From assembly GCF_039645565.1 (NCBI RefSeq), contig NZ_CP147914.1, positions 1,237,573 to 1,301,572 on the forward strand: a stretch of 64,000 bases of DNA. Direction: 5' to 3'. The DNA is from Sulfurimonas sp. HSL1-2 (GTDB taxonomy: Bacteria; Campylobacterota; Campylobacteria; Campylobacterales; Sulfurimonadaceae). Under the pieces are notes generated by a model. The model did not search any database and was not told where the DNA came from. It worked only from the letters and a program-made list of their open reading frames with translations. Positions within the stretch are counted from its first letter, which is position 1, and the number at the start of each line of letters is the position of its first letter. Shown one piece after another: positions 43,275 through 52,926 of the stretch. Both the position numbers and the translations under genes were made by a program.

Positions 43275-44129
43275 TTAGATCTTTTTCTCGAAGTCGTCTT
43301 GCGTCAGTTTCGCACGCTTGCCTTGTGCAGCCGCTTTGATCTGATCGTAAGATTCACAGTACTCAGGCTCCTGAACTTCTTTAAGGACACCTGTCGGGAA
43401 TACATTTTTCTTCTCTTCGTCAGAGAGGGCTTCCCACTTGCGCAGCGGCATAGTGATGCTGTCGATCCACTCGAGGTTCTGCATCGCGCTCGCCATTTTG
43501 TTTTTACGGCCAAGGTTGATGTGGCAGTTAGACATGATGTCGAAGAAAGAGAAACCTTTATGGCTGAAGCCTTTGACCAGGATTTTTTCGAGTTTCTTCG
43601 GATCGAGCATCGTTTCGCGTGCAACAAAAGAGGCACCCGCACCGATCGCCAGCGCACATGCGTCGAACGTCGGGTCGATGTTACCGTTCTTCTGGCTGAC
43701 GGTCCACATACCCTGCGGCGTCGTCGGGGACGTCTGGGAGTTTGTCAGACCGTAGATGAAGTTGTTGATCAGGATGAAGTTCAGGTCGATGTTACGGCGG
43801 CAACCGTGGATGGTGTGGTTACCACCGATCGCCAGACCGTCACCGTCACCGGCGACAACGATAACATGCGCCTGCGGTTTTGCAAGCTTGACACCGGTGG
43901 CGTACGCAACGGTACGACCGTGTGTCGTGTGAATCGTATTACAGTTGATGTAAGAACTGAAACGTCCTGAACAGCCGATACCGGAAACGACACAGACTTT
44001 GTCCATGTCCCATCCCATCTTCTCGATCGCGCGGATCGTCGCTTTGAGGATGACACCGTCACCACAGCCCCAACACCAGAGTGTCGGCATCTTGTCTACA
44101 CGAAGGTATTTGTCGTAGTTAAAAGCCAT
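43275..44129 (-). CDS. oorB: 2-oxoglutarate:ferredoxin oxidoreductase beta subunit
   Basis: A 284-residue TPP-binding subunit: MPTLWCWGCGDG (Cys pair near residue 19-22), VSGIGCSGRFSSYINCNTIH, and the TPP/Mg site VVAGDGDGLAIGGNHTIHGCRRNID with NNFIYGLTNSQTSPTTPQG. It shares one base (TAATG) with oorA. Confidence 0.94.
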   Translation of the reverse strand: MAFNYDKYLRVDKMPTLWCWGCGDGVILKATIRAIEKMGWDMDKVCVVSGIGCSGRFSSYINCNTIHTTHGRTVAYATGVKLAKPQAHVIVVAGDGDGLAIGGNHTIHGCRRNIDLNFILINNFIYGLTNSQTSPTTPQGMWTVSQKNGNIDPTFDACALAIGAGASFVARETMLDPKKLEKILVKGFSHKGFSFFDIMSNCHINLGRKNKMASAMQNLEWIDSITMPLRKWEALSDEEKKNVFPTGVLKEVQEPEYCESYDQIKAAAQGKRAKLTQDDFEKKI

Positions 44130-45283
44130 TACATCATCTCCTTAACTTTTGCTACCATCTCTGCCGGCGCGATAGGGCGACCGTTTGCTTTGAGCAGGCG
44201 CGTGAAATCGTTACGGCGAACGATACGTTCGATTTCCGTAGAGTACTGACCCATGTTCAGCTCGGTCACCATGATCTTGTCACCGAAGCGTTCGCCGATC
44301 TTGCGGATCGCGGCTTCCGGGCTCGGCCACATCATGATCGGGCGGAAGAGACCGGCTTTGATCCCTTCTGCACGCAGTTTCTGAACCGCTTCGAAGGCAC
44401 CCAGCGCGATGGAACCGTATGCGATGATACAGACTTCCGCGTCATCCATCAGGACCTCTTCGTAATCCGGGAGATCGTCAAGGCCGTCGTTTTGTGCAGC
44501 GACCGTGTTGATCTTGCCGGTGAGGCGTTCGATGTTGAATTCGCACTGTTCCGCGTCTTCCGTCGGGAAGCCTGTCGGTCCGTGGTGCAGACCCGTAACG
44601 TGGTAGCGGTACCCTTCGAACATCGGGTTCAGGACCGCCGGCTGGTTCATCGGAACGTCGTACGGGCGGTAGTCCGCCGGCGCACCGTCGAAGGTCGCGC
44701 GGTTCACGATGCTCGCTTCGACCTCTTCGAGGTCCGGGAGTTCCGCCTTACCGTGCATGTGACCGATCGTCTCATCCAGAAGCATGAAGACCGGTGTCAT
44801 GTACTTTTCCGCGAGGTTGAAAGCGCGGACCGTCTGCGTATAACACTCTGTCAGGGAACCTGCACAGAGGGTAATAGAGGCGTAGTCACCGTGTGTCGGG
44901 TATTTCGCCTGGCCGATATCCGCCTGGGAAACACGTGTCGGCAGACCCGTTGACGGGCCGCCGCGCATGACGTTGACGATAACGAGCGGGATCTCGGCGA
45001 TAAAGCCCAGACCGATCTGCTCCGCTTTGAGGGAGATACCCGGGCCTGATGTCGCCGTGAACGACTTCGTACCGGTCATGGAAGCACCGAGGGCTGCGGA
45101 AATACCGCCGATCTCATCTTCCATCTGGATCGCGACGCCGCCGACTGCCGGCAGCAGATCGGATGCTTCGTGCATAACTTCGGAAGACGGTGTAATCGGA
45201 TAACCGCCGAAGAAACGTGCGCCGGCATCAACGGCAGCCTTCGCCGCCAGTTCGTTACCTGTTGAAATTACAATTCTTGACAT
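44129..45283 (-). CDS. oorA: 2-oxoglutarate:ferredoxin oxidoreductase alpha subunit
   Basis: A 384-residue pyrimidine-binding/transketolase-like subunit opening SRIVISTGNELAAKAAVDAG with GGYPITPSSEVMHE (substrate-recognition Y-P-I-T-P) and MEDEIGGISAALGAS. Nine bases after oorD. Standard length for the four-subunit enzyme of Campylobacterota. Confidence 0.94.
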   Translation of the reverse strand: MSRIVISTGNELAAKAAVDAGARFFGGYPITPSSEVMHEASDLLPAVGGVAIQMEDEIGGISAALGASMTGTKSFTATSGPGISLKAEQIGLGFIAEIPLVIVNVMRGGPSTGLPTRVSQADIGQAKYPTHGDYASITLCAGSLTECYTQTVRAFNLAEKYMTPVFMLLDETIGHMHGKAELPDLEEVEASIVNRATFDGAPADYRPYDVPMNQPAVLNPMFEGYRYHVTGLHHGPTGFPTEDAEQCEFNIERLTGKINTVAAQNDGLDDLPDYEEVLMDDAEVCIIAYGSIALGAFEAVQKLRAEGIKAGLFRPIMMWPSPEAAIRKIGERFGDKIMVTELNMGQYSTEIERIVRRNDFTRLLKANGRPIAPAEMVAKVKEMM

Positions 45284-45292
45284 TCCTACTCC

Positions 45293-45610
45293 TTACTGCT
45301 CAAGTGACATATAGTTGTTAGCAACGATCGCCGCCTGGCGTGCCTTTGCTTCGTCTGTCAGCTTCGCAAATTTGTACTCTTTCTTATCTGCAACATAAAT
45401 CGCAAAGTCCGGACATGTGAGTTCGCACTCGTTACAGCCGATACACGCTTCCGGGTGGTCGATGGAGATCATCGCGCCCAGTGTAGATGTCGGTTCATAA
45501 CGCATCCCCAGAACGCCCGAAGGGCAGACGGAAACACAGATATCACATGCTTTACAGTTGTTGGTGTTGACCCAGACAGGGACGTCACCCGGTTTTTCAG
45601 TCTGAAACAT
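45293..45610 (-). CDS. oorD: 2-oxoglutarate:ferredoxin oxidoreductase delta (ferredoxin) subunit
   Basis: A 105-residue protein with two 4Fe-4S motifs, CKACDICVSVCP and CIGCNECELTCP, passing electrons between the TPP subunits and the external carrier. ATG at 45610 follows GGAGGAG; the frame extends to 45649 but would read through the intergenic hairpin. Confidence 0.93.
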   Translation of the reverse strand: MFQTEKPGDVPVWVNTNNCKACDICVSVCPSGVLGMRYEPTSTLGAMISIDHPEACIGCNECELTCPDFAIYVADKKEYKFAKLTDEAKARQAAIVANNYMSLEQ

Positions 45611-45639
45611 TAATACTCCTCCATTTATTTGCGAGATAA

Positions 45640-45682
45640 GGGATCTCATAAAAGACTCCTGCGAGTCCTTTATGAGGATCCC
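45640..45682 (-). promoter_or_regulatory. long bulged stem-loop between the HMA gene and oorD
   Basis: GGGATC-TCATAAA-AGACTC (45640-45658) pairs with GAGTC-C-TTTATGA-G-GATCCC (45663-45682), about 18 base pairs with two single-base bulges and a 4-base loop. It begins right at the end of the HMA gene. No U-tract follows in the minus direction, so mRNA processing or stability control is as likely as termination. Confidence 0.6.
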
Positions 45683-45979
45683 CTACTCATCGCTTTTGGT
45701 TGAAAATTTTCCGACGGCGCAGGAGACGAAGCTTTTCGCTTTCAGTCCCGCTGCGTCCAATCCGCTGACCTGCTCTTCTGCAAGAGGATAACCCAGGCCA
45801 CGTAAAATCGATTTGAATAGTGCTGATCGCGCCTCGTCGCCAACATCTGCTGTTACGATACGAGGCTCACACGTCAAATCGACTTCAACGGATGTAAACC
45901 CTTCGGCTTCGAGTGCCTTTGTAATCGTCGCCGCACAACCGCTGCAGCGGACGTTAGCGACGGCGACACTCTCTTTCAT
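45683..45979 (-). CDS. heavy-metal-associated (HMA) domain protein
   Basis: A 98-residue protein: HMA fold (about 1-65) with the metal motif RCSGCAATITKAL (Cys12, Cys15) and a 30-residue tail with one more Cys (SFVSCAVGK). Such domains bind Cu(I) or other soft metals and usually serve CPx-ATPases; here it sits inside the TCA operon, its start directly abutting sucD. Role not evident. Confidence 0.75.
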   Translation of the reverse strand: MKESVAVANVRCSGCAATITKALEAEGFTSVEVDLTCEPRIVTADVGDEARSALFKSILRGLGYPLAEEQVSGLDAAGLKAKSFVSCAVGKFSTKSDE

Positions 45980-46851
45980 TACTTTGAAAGGACCTCTGCG
46001 ACCGCTTTGCCGATCTCGGCAGGCGAAACGACGACTTTGACACCGGCCGCTTCGAGGGCTGCCATCTTCTCGGCCGCCGTACCGGCTGCACCGGAGACGA
46101 TCGCTCCGGCGTGGCCCATACGTTTACCTTTCGGCGCGGTCTGGCCCGCGATAAAAGCTACAACCGGTTTGGTGATATTTTCCTTAATAAATGCGGCTGC
46201 CTGAATTTCCAAGTCTCCGCCGATTTCACCGATCATAACGATCGCTTCCGTTTCCGGGTCCGCTTCGAAGAGCGGGAGCAGCTGCTTATAGGAAAGACCG
46301 ATGATCGGGTCACCGCCGATACCGACGGCCGTCGTGATACCGAAGCCCTGCTTGACGACCTGGTTTGCACCTTCGTACGTCAGGGTACCGGACTTGGAGA
46401 TCAGGCCGACGTTCCCTTTTTTGAAGATCATACCCGGCATGATCCCGATCTTGCACTCTTCGGCAGTGATGATACCCGGGCAGTTCGGCCCGATCGTCTT
46501 CATCCCTTTTTTCGTCGCGTACATTTTCGCGTACATCATGTCGCGGACCGGTGCGCCTTCGGTAATGATGACGGCCAGTTCGATACCGGCATCCGCCGCT
46601 TCCATGACGGCGTCACCGACGAATGCCGGCGGAACGAAGATCATGGAGACGGTGGCACCCGTCGTGTCTACCGCGTCTTTGACCGTATTGAAAACCGGTT
46701 TGCCCAGGTGCTCCTGGCCGCCTTTGTTCGGGGTAACACCGCCGACGATCTGTGTGCCGTAGGCGATACACTGCTCAGCATGGAAAGTACCCTCTTTCCC
46801 TGTGAAACCCTGAACGATAACTTTGGTATCTTTGTTTACAAGAATTGACAT
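45979..46851 (-). CDS. sucD: succinyl-CoA ligase alpha subunit
   Basis: A 290-residue CoA-binding subunit: N-terminal Rossmann region ([15 protein letters not shown]), [20 protein letters not shown], and the phosphohistidine loop [12 protein letters not shown] (His about 247). With SucC it interconverts succinate and succinyl-CoA. Three bases separate it from sucC. Confidence 0.95.
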   Translation of the reverse strand: MSILVNKDTKVIVQGFTGKEGTFHAEQCIAYGTQIVGGVTPNKGGQEHLGKPVFNTVKDAVDTTGATVSMIFVPPAFVGDAVMEAADAGIELAVIITEGAPVRDMMYAKMYATKKGMKTIGPNCPGIITAEECKIGIMPGMIFKKGNVGLISKSGTLTYEGANQVVKQGFGITTAVGIGGDPIIGLSYKQLLPLFEADPETEAIVMIGEIGGDLEIQAAAFIKENITKPVVAFIAGQTAPKGKRMGHAGAIVSGAAGTAAEKMAALEAAGVKVVVSPAEIGKAVAEVLSK

Positions 46852-46854
46852 TAA

Positions 46855-48024
46855 TTACTCTCCTTTCGCTGCTGCGACGGCTTTGGCTGCACCGTCTGCA
46901 AGGTCTTCCGCCGCGATAACGTTCGCGATATTGGCGTTTCTGAGGATCTCCGCCGCTTCCGGGGCGTTCGTACCGTCGAGGCGGACGATGACCGGGACAT
47001 GGACGTCGACCAGTTTTGTTGCTTCGAGAATACCGTTGGCAATACGGTCACAGCGGACGATACCGCCGAAGATGTTGACGAAGATCGCTTTGACGTTCGG
47101 GTTCTTGAGGATGATCTCAAAGCCCTTTGCAACGGTTTCCGCGTTCGCTTTACCGCCGACGTCCAGGAAGTTCGCCGGCGTACCGCCCATATAGTTGATG
47201 GTGTCCATCGTCCCCATTGCGAGGCCCGCACCGTTAACCATACAGCCGATCTCGCCGTCGAGGGAGACATAGGAGAGGCCGAAGCGGCTTGCTTCGCGCT
47301 CGTCCGCGTCTTCTTCGGAAATGTCGCGCATATCCTCGATGTCCGGGTGGCGGCCCAGTGCAGAGTCGTCAAAGCCCATTTTGCCGTCGAGTGCGAGGAA
47401 GTCGCCTGCGCCGGTTTTGATCAGCGGGTTGATCTCGATCATCTCCGCGTCGTTTTCCATGTAGACGTTATAGAGCGCTGCGGCAAATTTGATGAACTTG
47501 CCCTGCTCCTCTTTCGGCAGACCGAGGCCGAAAGCGAGTTCGCGGCCGTGGAAGCCCTGGAAACCGATCGTCGGGTCGATGGCGACCTTGATGATCTTCT
47601 CCGGTGTCTCTTCAGCAACCTTCTCGATCTCCATACCGCCTTCGGTGGAGGCCATGATAACCGGCATCTCTTTCGCACGGTCGAGGACAACGCCGAGGTA
47701 GAGTTCGTCTTTGATGTCCGCACCCTCTTCGATGTAGACCTTCTGGACGAGTTTGCCTTCCGGGCCTGTCTGGTGTGTCACCAGATTCATGCCGAGGATC
47801 TGCGTCGCCAGTTCACCGACTTCATCAAGCGAACGTGCCAGTTTGACACCGCCGCCGAGGCCGCGGCCCCCTGCGTGGATCTGCGCTTTGACAACCCAGA
47901 TGTCGCCACCCAGTTCTGCAGCGTTTCTTACCGCCTGGTCTGCCGTATTGGCAACGATGCCGCGCGGCGTCGGGACACCGTATTTGGCAAAAATCTGTTT
48001 CGCCTGATATTCATGGATATTCAT
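46855..48024 (-). CDS. sucC: succinyl-CoA ligase (ADP-forming) beta subunit
   Basis: A 389-residue ATP-grasp subunit, starting MNIHEYQAKQIFAKYGVPTP, with VKAQIHAGGRGLGGGVKLA (nucleotide loop), EINPLIKT, and VNIFGGIVRCD (metal/active-site region). Ribosome site GGAGGAG. Twenty-four bases downstream of fumC. Confidence 0.95.
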   Translation of the reverse strand: MNIHEYQAKQIFAKYGVPTPRGIVANTADQAVRNAAELGGDIWVVKAQIHAGGRGLGGGVKLARSLDEVGELATQILGMNLVTHQTGPEGKLVQKVYIEEGADIKDELYLGVVLDRAKEMPVIMASTEGGMEIEKVAEETPEKIIKVAIDPTIGFQGFHGRELAFGLGLPKEEQGKFIKFAAALYNVYMENDAEMIEINPLIKTGAGDFLALDGKMGFDDSALGRHPDIEDMRDISEEDADEREASRFGLSYVSLDGEIGCMVNGAGLAMGTMDTINYMGGTPANFLDVGGKANAETVAKGFEIILKNPNVKAIFVNIFGGIVRCDRIANGILEATKLVDVHVPVIVRLDGTNAPEAAEILRNANIANVIAAEDLADGAAKAVAAAKGE

Positions 48025-48048
48025 ATTCTCTTCTCCTCCTTTATTAGG

Positions 48049-49440
48049 TTACGCTTTCGGGGCGATCATGTCACCCGGAACGACGTATTTATCGAACTCT
48101 TCGGCACTCAGCAGGCCGAGGTTGACCGCCTCTTCCTTGAGGGTCGTGCCGTTTTTGTGCGCCGTTTTGGCGATCTTCGCCGCATTTTCGTAGCCGATAT
48201 GCGGGTTGAGCGCCGTAACGAGCATCAGCGAGTCGTTGAGGAAGTGTTCGATATTCTCAACGTTTGCCTTGATGCCGACGGCTGCATTGTCGTTGAAAGA
48301 GACGATGCTGTCGGCGAGCAGGCGGACGGACTGCAGGAAGTTGTAGGCGATCACCGGCTTGAAAACGTTCAGCTCGAAGTTCCCCTGGGACGCCGCAAAA
48401 CCGATCGTCGCGTCGTTCCCCATGACCTGGCAGGCGACCATCGTGACCGCTTCGCTCTGCGTCGGGTTGACCTTGCCCGGCATAATGGAGGAACCCGGCT
48501 CGTTTTCCGGGATGGAGATCTCGCCGATGCCGCAGCGCGGGCCGGATGCGAGCCAGCGGACGTCGTTGGCGATCTTCATCATGTCCGCCGCCAGCGCCTT
48601 GAGAGCGCCGTGCGCGAAGACAAGCGCGTCGTGGGACGTCAAGGCGTGGAACTTGTTCGGTGCCGTGACGAAATCGTGGCCCGTCAGTTCGGACAGTTTC
48701 GCCGCGACGCGTTCACCCAGTTCCGGGTGGGCGTTGAGGCCCGTACCGACTGCCGTTCCGCCGAGCGCGAGTTCGCGCACCGCTTCCAGGGAGTCTTTGG
48801 CCATCTTTTCGGACTTGGCGAGCATCTCGACCCAGCCGCTGATCTCCTGACCGAGGGTCAGCGGTGTCGCGTCCTGAAGGTGCGTACGGCCGATCTTGAC
48901 CAGATCGGCAAACTCTTCGCTTTTCGCCTGGAGCGTCGCTTTGAGCTTGGCGATCGCCGGGAGCAGGCGCTCTTCGACGGCGATGACAGACGCGACGTGC
49001 AGGGCCGTCGGGTAGGTATCGTTGGAGCTTTGGGACTTGTTGACGTCGTCGTTCGGGTGAACAAGCTTCTCTGTGCGGAAGTCTCCGCCGAGGATCTCCG
49101 TCGCTCGGTTGGCAAGGACCTCGTTGTTGTTCATGTTCGACTGCGTACCGGAACCGGTCTGCCATACGACGAGCGGGTAGTTGCCGTCGAGTTTGCCCGC
49201 GAGCATCTCGTCCGCCGCCTGGGCAATCGCCTCCGCTTTTTTCGCATCAAGCTTGCCCAGGTCCATGTTGACCAGGGCAACGGCTTTTTTCAGATAGGAA
49301 AACGCACGGGTGATCTCGTACGGCATCGTCTCTTCACCGATGCGGAAATTCTGGATCGAACGCTGCGTCTGGGCACCCCAGTACGCATCTTTGGGGACCT
49401 GCATCTCCCCCATCGTATCCTTTTCGATTCTGTAGTCCAA
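48049..49440 (-). CDS. fumC: fumarate hydratase class II
   Basis: A 463-residue FumC (iron-independent) converting fumarate and malate; signature [15 protein letters not shown] near residue 313 and [14 protein letters not shown] near 95. A TTG at 49440 is the likely start: GAGGAGG lies at 49446-49452, six bases ahead, whereas the only longer frame (TTG at 49455) begins upstream of that site. One base separates it from the mdh stop. Confidence 0.93.
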   Translation of the reverse strand: MDYRIEKDTMGEMQVPKDAYWGAQTQRSIQNFRIGEETMPYEITRAFSYLKKAVALVNMDLGKLDAKKAEAIAQAADEMLAGKLDGNYPLVVWQTGSGTQSNMNNNEVLANRATEILGGDFRTEKLVHPNDDVNKSQSSNDTYPTALHVASVIAVEERLLPAIAKLKATLQAKSEEFADLVKIGRTHLQDATPLTLGQEISGWVEMLAKSEKMAKDSLEAVRELALGGTAVGTGLNAHPELGERVAAKLSELTGHDFVTAPNKFHALTSHDALVFAHGALKALAADMMKIANDVRWLASGPRCGIGEISIPENEPGSSIMPGKVNPTQSEAVTMVACQVMGNDATIGFAASQGNFELNVFKPVIAYNFLQSVRLLADSIVSFNDNAAVGIKANVENIEHFLNDSLMLVTALNPHIGYENAAKIAKTAHKNGTTLKEEAVNLGLLSAEEFDKYVVPGDMIAPKA

Positions 49441-49441
49441 A

Positions 49442-50398
49442 TTAGGCCTCCTCAAAAAATTTATTTTCGTTCAGCGTGTCGATCAGGGTCTGGACCGAAT
49501 TGCACGAGCGGGCAAACATCTCTTTCTCTTTATCATTGAGCGTGACTTCGATGATCTTTTCCGCCCCGTTGGCACCGATCATAACCGGGACGCCGGAAAC
49601 GACGTCGTCGTAGCCGTACTCGCCTTCGAGGTAAACGGCACACGGATGGATCTGCTTCGTGTCTTTCAGGATCGCTTCGACCATGATCGCCGTCGATTTC
49701 GCCGGGGCGTAATACGCCGAACCGGTCTTCAGGTAGCCGACAATCTCGGCACCGCCGTGGCGGGTACGGTCGACGATCTCGTCAATCTCATCTTCGCTGA
49801 GAAGGTCGGAGAGCGGGACACCGGCAACGGTGGAGTAGCGCGGAAGCGGTACCATGTCATCCCCGTGGCCGCCCATGACGGAGGCACGGATCTGCCCGCC
49901 GCCGTAGCCCAGTTTTTCCTGGATGAAAGCCGCCATGCGGGAGCTGTCGAGGATACCGGCCATGCCCAGGACGCGGCTGCGGTCGAAGCCGCTCTCTTTG
50001 AGCGCGACATAGGTCATCGCATCCAGCGGGTTGGAGACCATGATGATGATCGCATTCGGGGAGTATTTCGCGATACCGCTTACGACTTCTTTGGTGATGT
50101 TGGCGTTGATCATCAGCAGGTCGTCACGGCTCATACCCGGCAGACGCGGGCTGCCCGCCGTCACAACGACGACGTCGCAGTCCGTGAGCTCTTCCATGCT
50201 CTCGGCGACGCTGACAACCGTGTGGCTGCGGACCGCTGCCGCCGCCTGTGACATATCGAGTGCCTTCCCTTTCGCCACTTCGATCTTGTTGTCGCGCAGA
50301 ATGATTTCATGGCACGAACCGAGCATCGCCAGTGAGTATGCGACGGTGGCACCTACGTTTCCGGCGCCGACGATTCCAACACGTTTACCCTGATTCAT
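49442..50398 (-). CDS. mdh: malate dehydrogenase
   Basis: A 318-residue LDH-like NAD-dependent malate dehydrogenase: [17 protein letters not shown] at the N terminus, substrate Arg in [11 protein letters not shown] and catalytic His in [15 protein letters not shown] (about 176). The ATG at 50398 follows AAGGAC; the frame extends to 50467 without support. First gene of the mdh-fumC-sucCD-HMA-oorDABC run. Confidence 0.93.
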   Translation of the reverse strand: MNQGKRVGIVGAGNVGATVAYSLAMLGSCHEIILRDNKIEVAKGKALDMSQAAAAVRSHTVVSVAESMEELTDCDVVVVTAGSPRLPGMSRDDLLMINANITKEVVSGIAKYSPNAIIIMVSNPLDAMTYVALKESGFDRSRVLGMAGILDSSRMAAFIQEKLGYGGGQIRASVMGGHGDDMVPLPRYSTVAGVPLSDLLSEDEIDEIVDRTRHGGAEIVGYLKTGSAYYAPAKSTAIMVEAILKDTKQIHPCAVYLEGEYGYDDVVSGVPVMIGANGAEKIIEVTLNDKEKEMFARSCNSVQTLIDTLNENKFFEEA

Positions 50399-50443
50399 TG
50401 GTTGAAGTCCTTTTCGATTAATTGGCTCTTCTGCACCGATATA

Positions 50444-50460
50444 CACATAAGCAATATGTG
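50444..50460. promoter_or_regulatory. palindrome in the mdh leader
   Basis: CACATA-AGCAA-TATGTG, a perfect 6-bp inverted repeat located between the putative -10 (50501-50506, minus) and the start of mdh; possible operator or leader hairpin. Confidence 0.35.
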
Positions 50461-50500
50461 CGAACACACACCATTATGCATACATGGCAGAAGATTGTAC

Positions 50501-50506
50501 ATTATA
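50501..50506 (-). promoter_or_regulatory. -10 box of the mdh-oor operon
   Basis: TATAAT on the minus strand, giving a leader of roughly 95 bases before mdh. Confidence 0.5.
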
Positions 50507-50547
50507 AGTAAAATAAGGTTAAGCCCACGTCGTGAACCTATTGGAAT

Positions 50548-50595
50548 GGTAGAAAGGTAACACCTACCCTTCTACCGTGTTCCGAAACGGAACAC
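50548..50595 (-). terminator. tandem hairpins after icd
   Basis: Two back-to-back inverted repeats: GTGTTCCG-AAA-CGGAACAC (50577-50595, perfect 8 bp) and GGTAGAA...TTCTACC (50548-50576, 7 bp plus an inner GGTA/TACC). They start 11 bases after the icd stop. Neither has a following U-tract, so they may limit rather than fully stop read-through into mdh. Confidence 0.5.
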
Positions 50596-50606
50596 ATGTT
50601 ATGCGC

Positions 50607-52781
50607 TTAGATAGCGTCGATAATCGCGTTGAGCGTTGCAGACGGGCGCATTGCCGCTTCCGCTTTTGCATCATCGGGGTGGTAGTAACCGCCGATATCC
50701 TGCGCTTTGCCCTCTGCGGCCATCAGCTCTTCCATGATCTTCGCTTCGTTCTCTTTGAGCGCTTTCGCTACCGGCGTAAACTTCGCCTGCAGTTCAGGAT
50801 CCAAAGAGTCCGCCAGTGCCGTTGCCCAGTACTGCGCGACATAGAAGTGGGACGCTTTGTTGTCCGGCTCGCCCGCTTTGCGGCCCGGGGCCTTGTTGTT
50901 GTCAAGGTACTCCTGGTTTGCGACGTCAAGCGCTGCAGTGACTGCCGCCAGCTTGGCGTTCGGGCTCTTCTGCTCGATCATGCGCAGTGACTCTGCCAGG
51001 GCGAGGAATTCACCCAGGGAGTCCCAGCGGAGGTGACCCTCTGCCAGGAACTGGTCGACGTGCTTCGGTGCAGAACCGCCGGCACCCGTCTCAAACAGGC
51101 CGCCGCCCGCGAGCAGCGGAACGATGGAGAGCATTTTCGCCGATGTACCGAGCTCGAGGATCGGGTACATGTCGGTCAGGTGGTCACGCAGGACGTTACC
51201 GGTAACGGCGATCGTGTCTTTGCCGGCACGGATACGCTCGTTCGTGAAACGTGTCGCAGCGGTGATATCCATAATGTGGATTTCCAGACCGTCCGTATTG
51301 AACTCCGGCATGTATTTTTTGACCTTCGCGATCATCTGTGCATCGTGTGCACGGTTTTCATCCAGCCAGAAGACAACCGGGATCTGCTCGATCTGGCCGC
51401 GTTCGAATGCGAGGCGGATCCAGTCTTTGATCGGGATATCTTTCGCACGGGACATACGCCAGATGTCACCCGCTTCACATTCGAAGCTCATCAGAACCGT
51501 ACCGTCTTCAGCAGTGACCGTCACCGTACCCGCTTCTGTAAGTTCAAACGTTGTCGGGTGTGAACCGTACTCTTCTGCTTTCTGCGCCATCAGGCCGATG
51601 TTCTGCATTGTACCCATGGTCGTGACGTCGAACTGCCCGTTTTTCACACAGTCAGCGAGCATCTCTTCGTGGAACAGACCGTAAGTAGAGTCCGGAATGA
51701 CCGCAACACACTCGAGTGCGTCACCGTTGCGATCCCACTGCTTGCCGCCTTCGCGGACGACGACCGGCATGGAAGCATCGATGATGATGTCGTTCGGCGC
51801 GTTGAAGTTCGTCGTACCCTTGTCAGAGTCGACCATAGCGATTTTCGGGCTGTCGGAATCTACGACCGCCTTGAAAGCCGCCTTGATCTCGGCTTCTTTC
51901 GCATGGCCCTTGATTTTCTTCTCGAGGTCGGACATACCGAGGTTCGGGTTGACACCGACCTCTTTGAAAGTATCCGCATACTTTTTGAAGACGTCTTCGA
52001 AGAAGATTTCGAAACCGTGACCGAACATGATCGGGTCGGAGATCTTCATCATTGTCGCTTTGAGGTGAACCGACCAGATGACGCCTTTCGCTTTCGCGTC
52101 TTCGATCGTCTTCTTGTAGAAGGCACGCAGTGCGCTGACAGACATAAACGTACCGTCAAGGACTTCACCCTCGAGCGCATCGATTGTCTTGAGCGTATTG
52201 CCGTTGAGCGCGATCGTCACCTTCTGTGCTTTGTCCATCGTGACGGACTTCTCGTTGCCGTAGAAGTCGCCCTTGCCTTCCATGTGCGCAACATACGCTT
52301 TGGAGTTCTCAGAGTACGCTTTGAGGCGGTGCGGGTTTTTCTGCGCGTAGTTCTTGACCGCTTTCGCTGCACGGCGGTCGGAGTTTCCTTCGCGGAGAAC
52401 CGGGTTGACCGCAGAGCCCAGGCAGGTGCTGTACGTTGCCTGGAGCGCTTTTTCTTCATCGTTCGCCGGATTTTCAGGGTAGTTCGGGATATCGTAACCC
52501 TGGCTCTGAAGTTCGGCGATACAGTCTTTGAGCTGACCGACGGATGCAGAGATGTTCGGCAGCTTGATGATATTACCTTCAGGCTTCAGGACAAGCTCGC
52601 CCAGTTTTGACAGTTCATCTTCACCTTTACCCATCGCGGCAAGGACACGACCTGCAAGTGAGATATCGCTTTGTTCCAGTTCAACGCCGCCCTCAGCGCA
52701 GAATTTGGAAGCAATCGGAAAGAACGAGTATGTAGCCAAAGCCGGAGCTTCGTCAATTTTCGACCAGATGATTTTAGACAT
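50607..52781 (-). CDS. icd: monomeric NADP-dependent isocitrate dehydrogenase
   Basis: A 724-residue single-chain IDH (type II), unlike the 420-residue dimeric enzyme; the opening SKIIWSKIDEAPALATYSFFPI and blocks NSDRRAAKAVKNYAQKNPH, DASMPVVVREGGKQW and WYLD-type DENRAHD are characteristic. In rTCA organisms it carboxylates 2-oxoglutarate. ATG at 52781 follows GAGGAT; an in-frame start at 52814 lacks support. Confidence 0.95.
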   Translation of the reverse strand: MSKIIWSKIDEAPALATYSFFPIASKFCAEGGVELEQSDISLAGRVLAAMGKGEDELSKLGELVLKPEGNIIKLPNISASVGQLKDCIAELQSQGYDIPNYPENPANDEEKALQATYSTCLGSAVNPVLREGNSDRRAAKAVKNYAQKNPHRLKAYSENSKAYVAHMEGKGDFYGNEKSVTMDKAQKVTIALNGNTLKTIDALEGEVLDGTFMSVSALRAFYKKTIEDAKAKGVIWSVHLKATMMKISDPIMFGHGFEIFFEDVFKKYADTFKEVGVNPNLGMSDLEKKIKGHAKEAEIKAAFKAVVDSDSPKIAMVDSDKGTTNFNAPNDIIIDASMPVVVREGGKQWDRNGDALECVAVIPDSTYGLFHEEMLADCVKNGQFDVTTMGTMQNIGLMAQKAEEYGSHPTTFELTEAGTVTVTAEDGTVLMSFECEAGDIWRMSRAKDIPIKDWIRLAFERGQIEQIPVVFWLDENRAHDAQMIAKVKKYMPEFNTDGLEIHIMDITAATRFTNERIRAGKDTIAVTGNVLRDHLTDMYPILELGTSAKMLSIVPLLAGGGLFETGAGGSAPKHVDQFLAEGHLRWDSLGEFLALAESLRMIEQKSPNAKLAAVTAALDVANQEYLDNNKAPGRKAGEPDNKASHFYVAQYWATALADSLDPELQAKFTPVAKALKENEAKIMEELMAAEGKAQDIGGYYHPDDAKAEAAMRPSATLNAIIDAI

Positions 52782-52926
52782 TCTATATCCTCGAAGTGTG
52801 AAGTTGATCGGCATTACTAAATATAATTTAGAACCGCCGATTGAAAATTACAGGGTCATCATATCACTTCAATCGTGTTTCAAGCCAAATCAAGAATAAA
52901 CGGGGGAGAATATTTGGATTACTGTA

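Noticed and set aside
42142-43278. A 378-codon plus-strand frame
   Set aside because: It crosses rnpB and the antisense of oorC; the RNase P RNA signatures explain the first part.
46999-49539. An 846-codon open frame on the plus strand antisense to sucC and fumC
   Set aside because: It lies wholly opposite well-supported enzyme genes, its translation is rich in Asp/Val/Arg without any domain, and it reflects GC-biased third positions.
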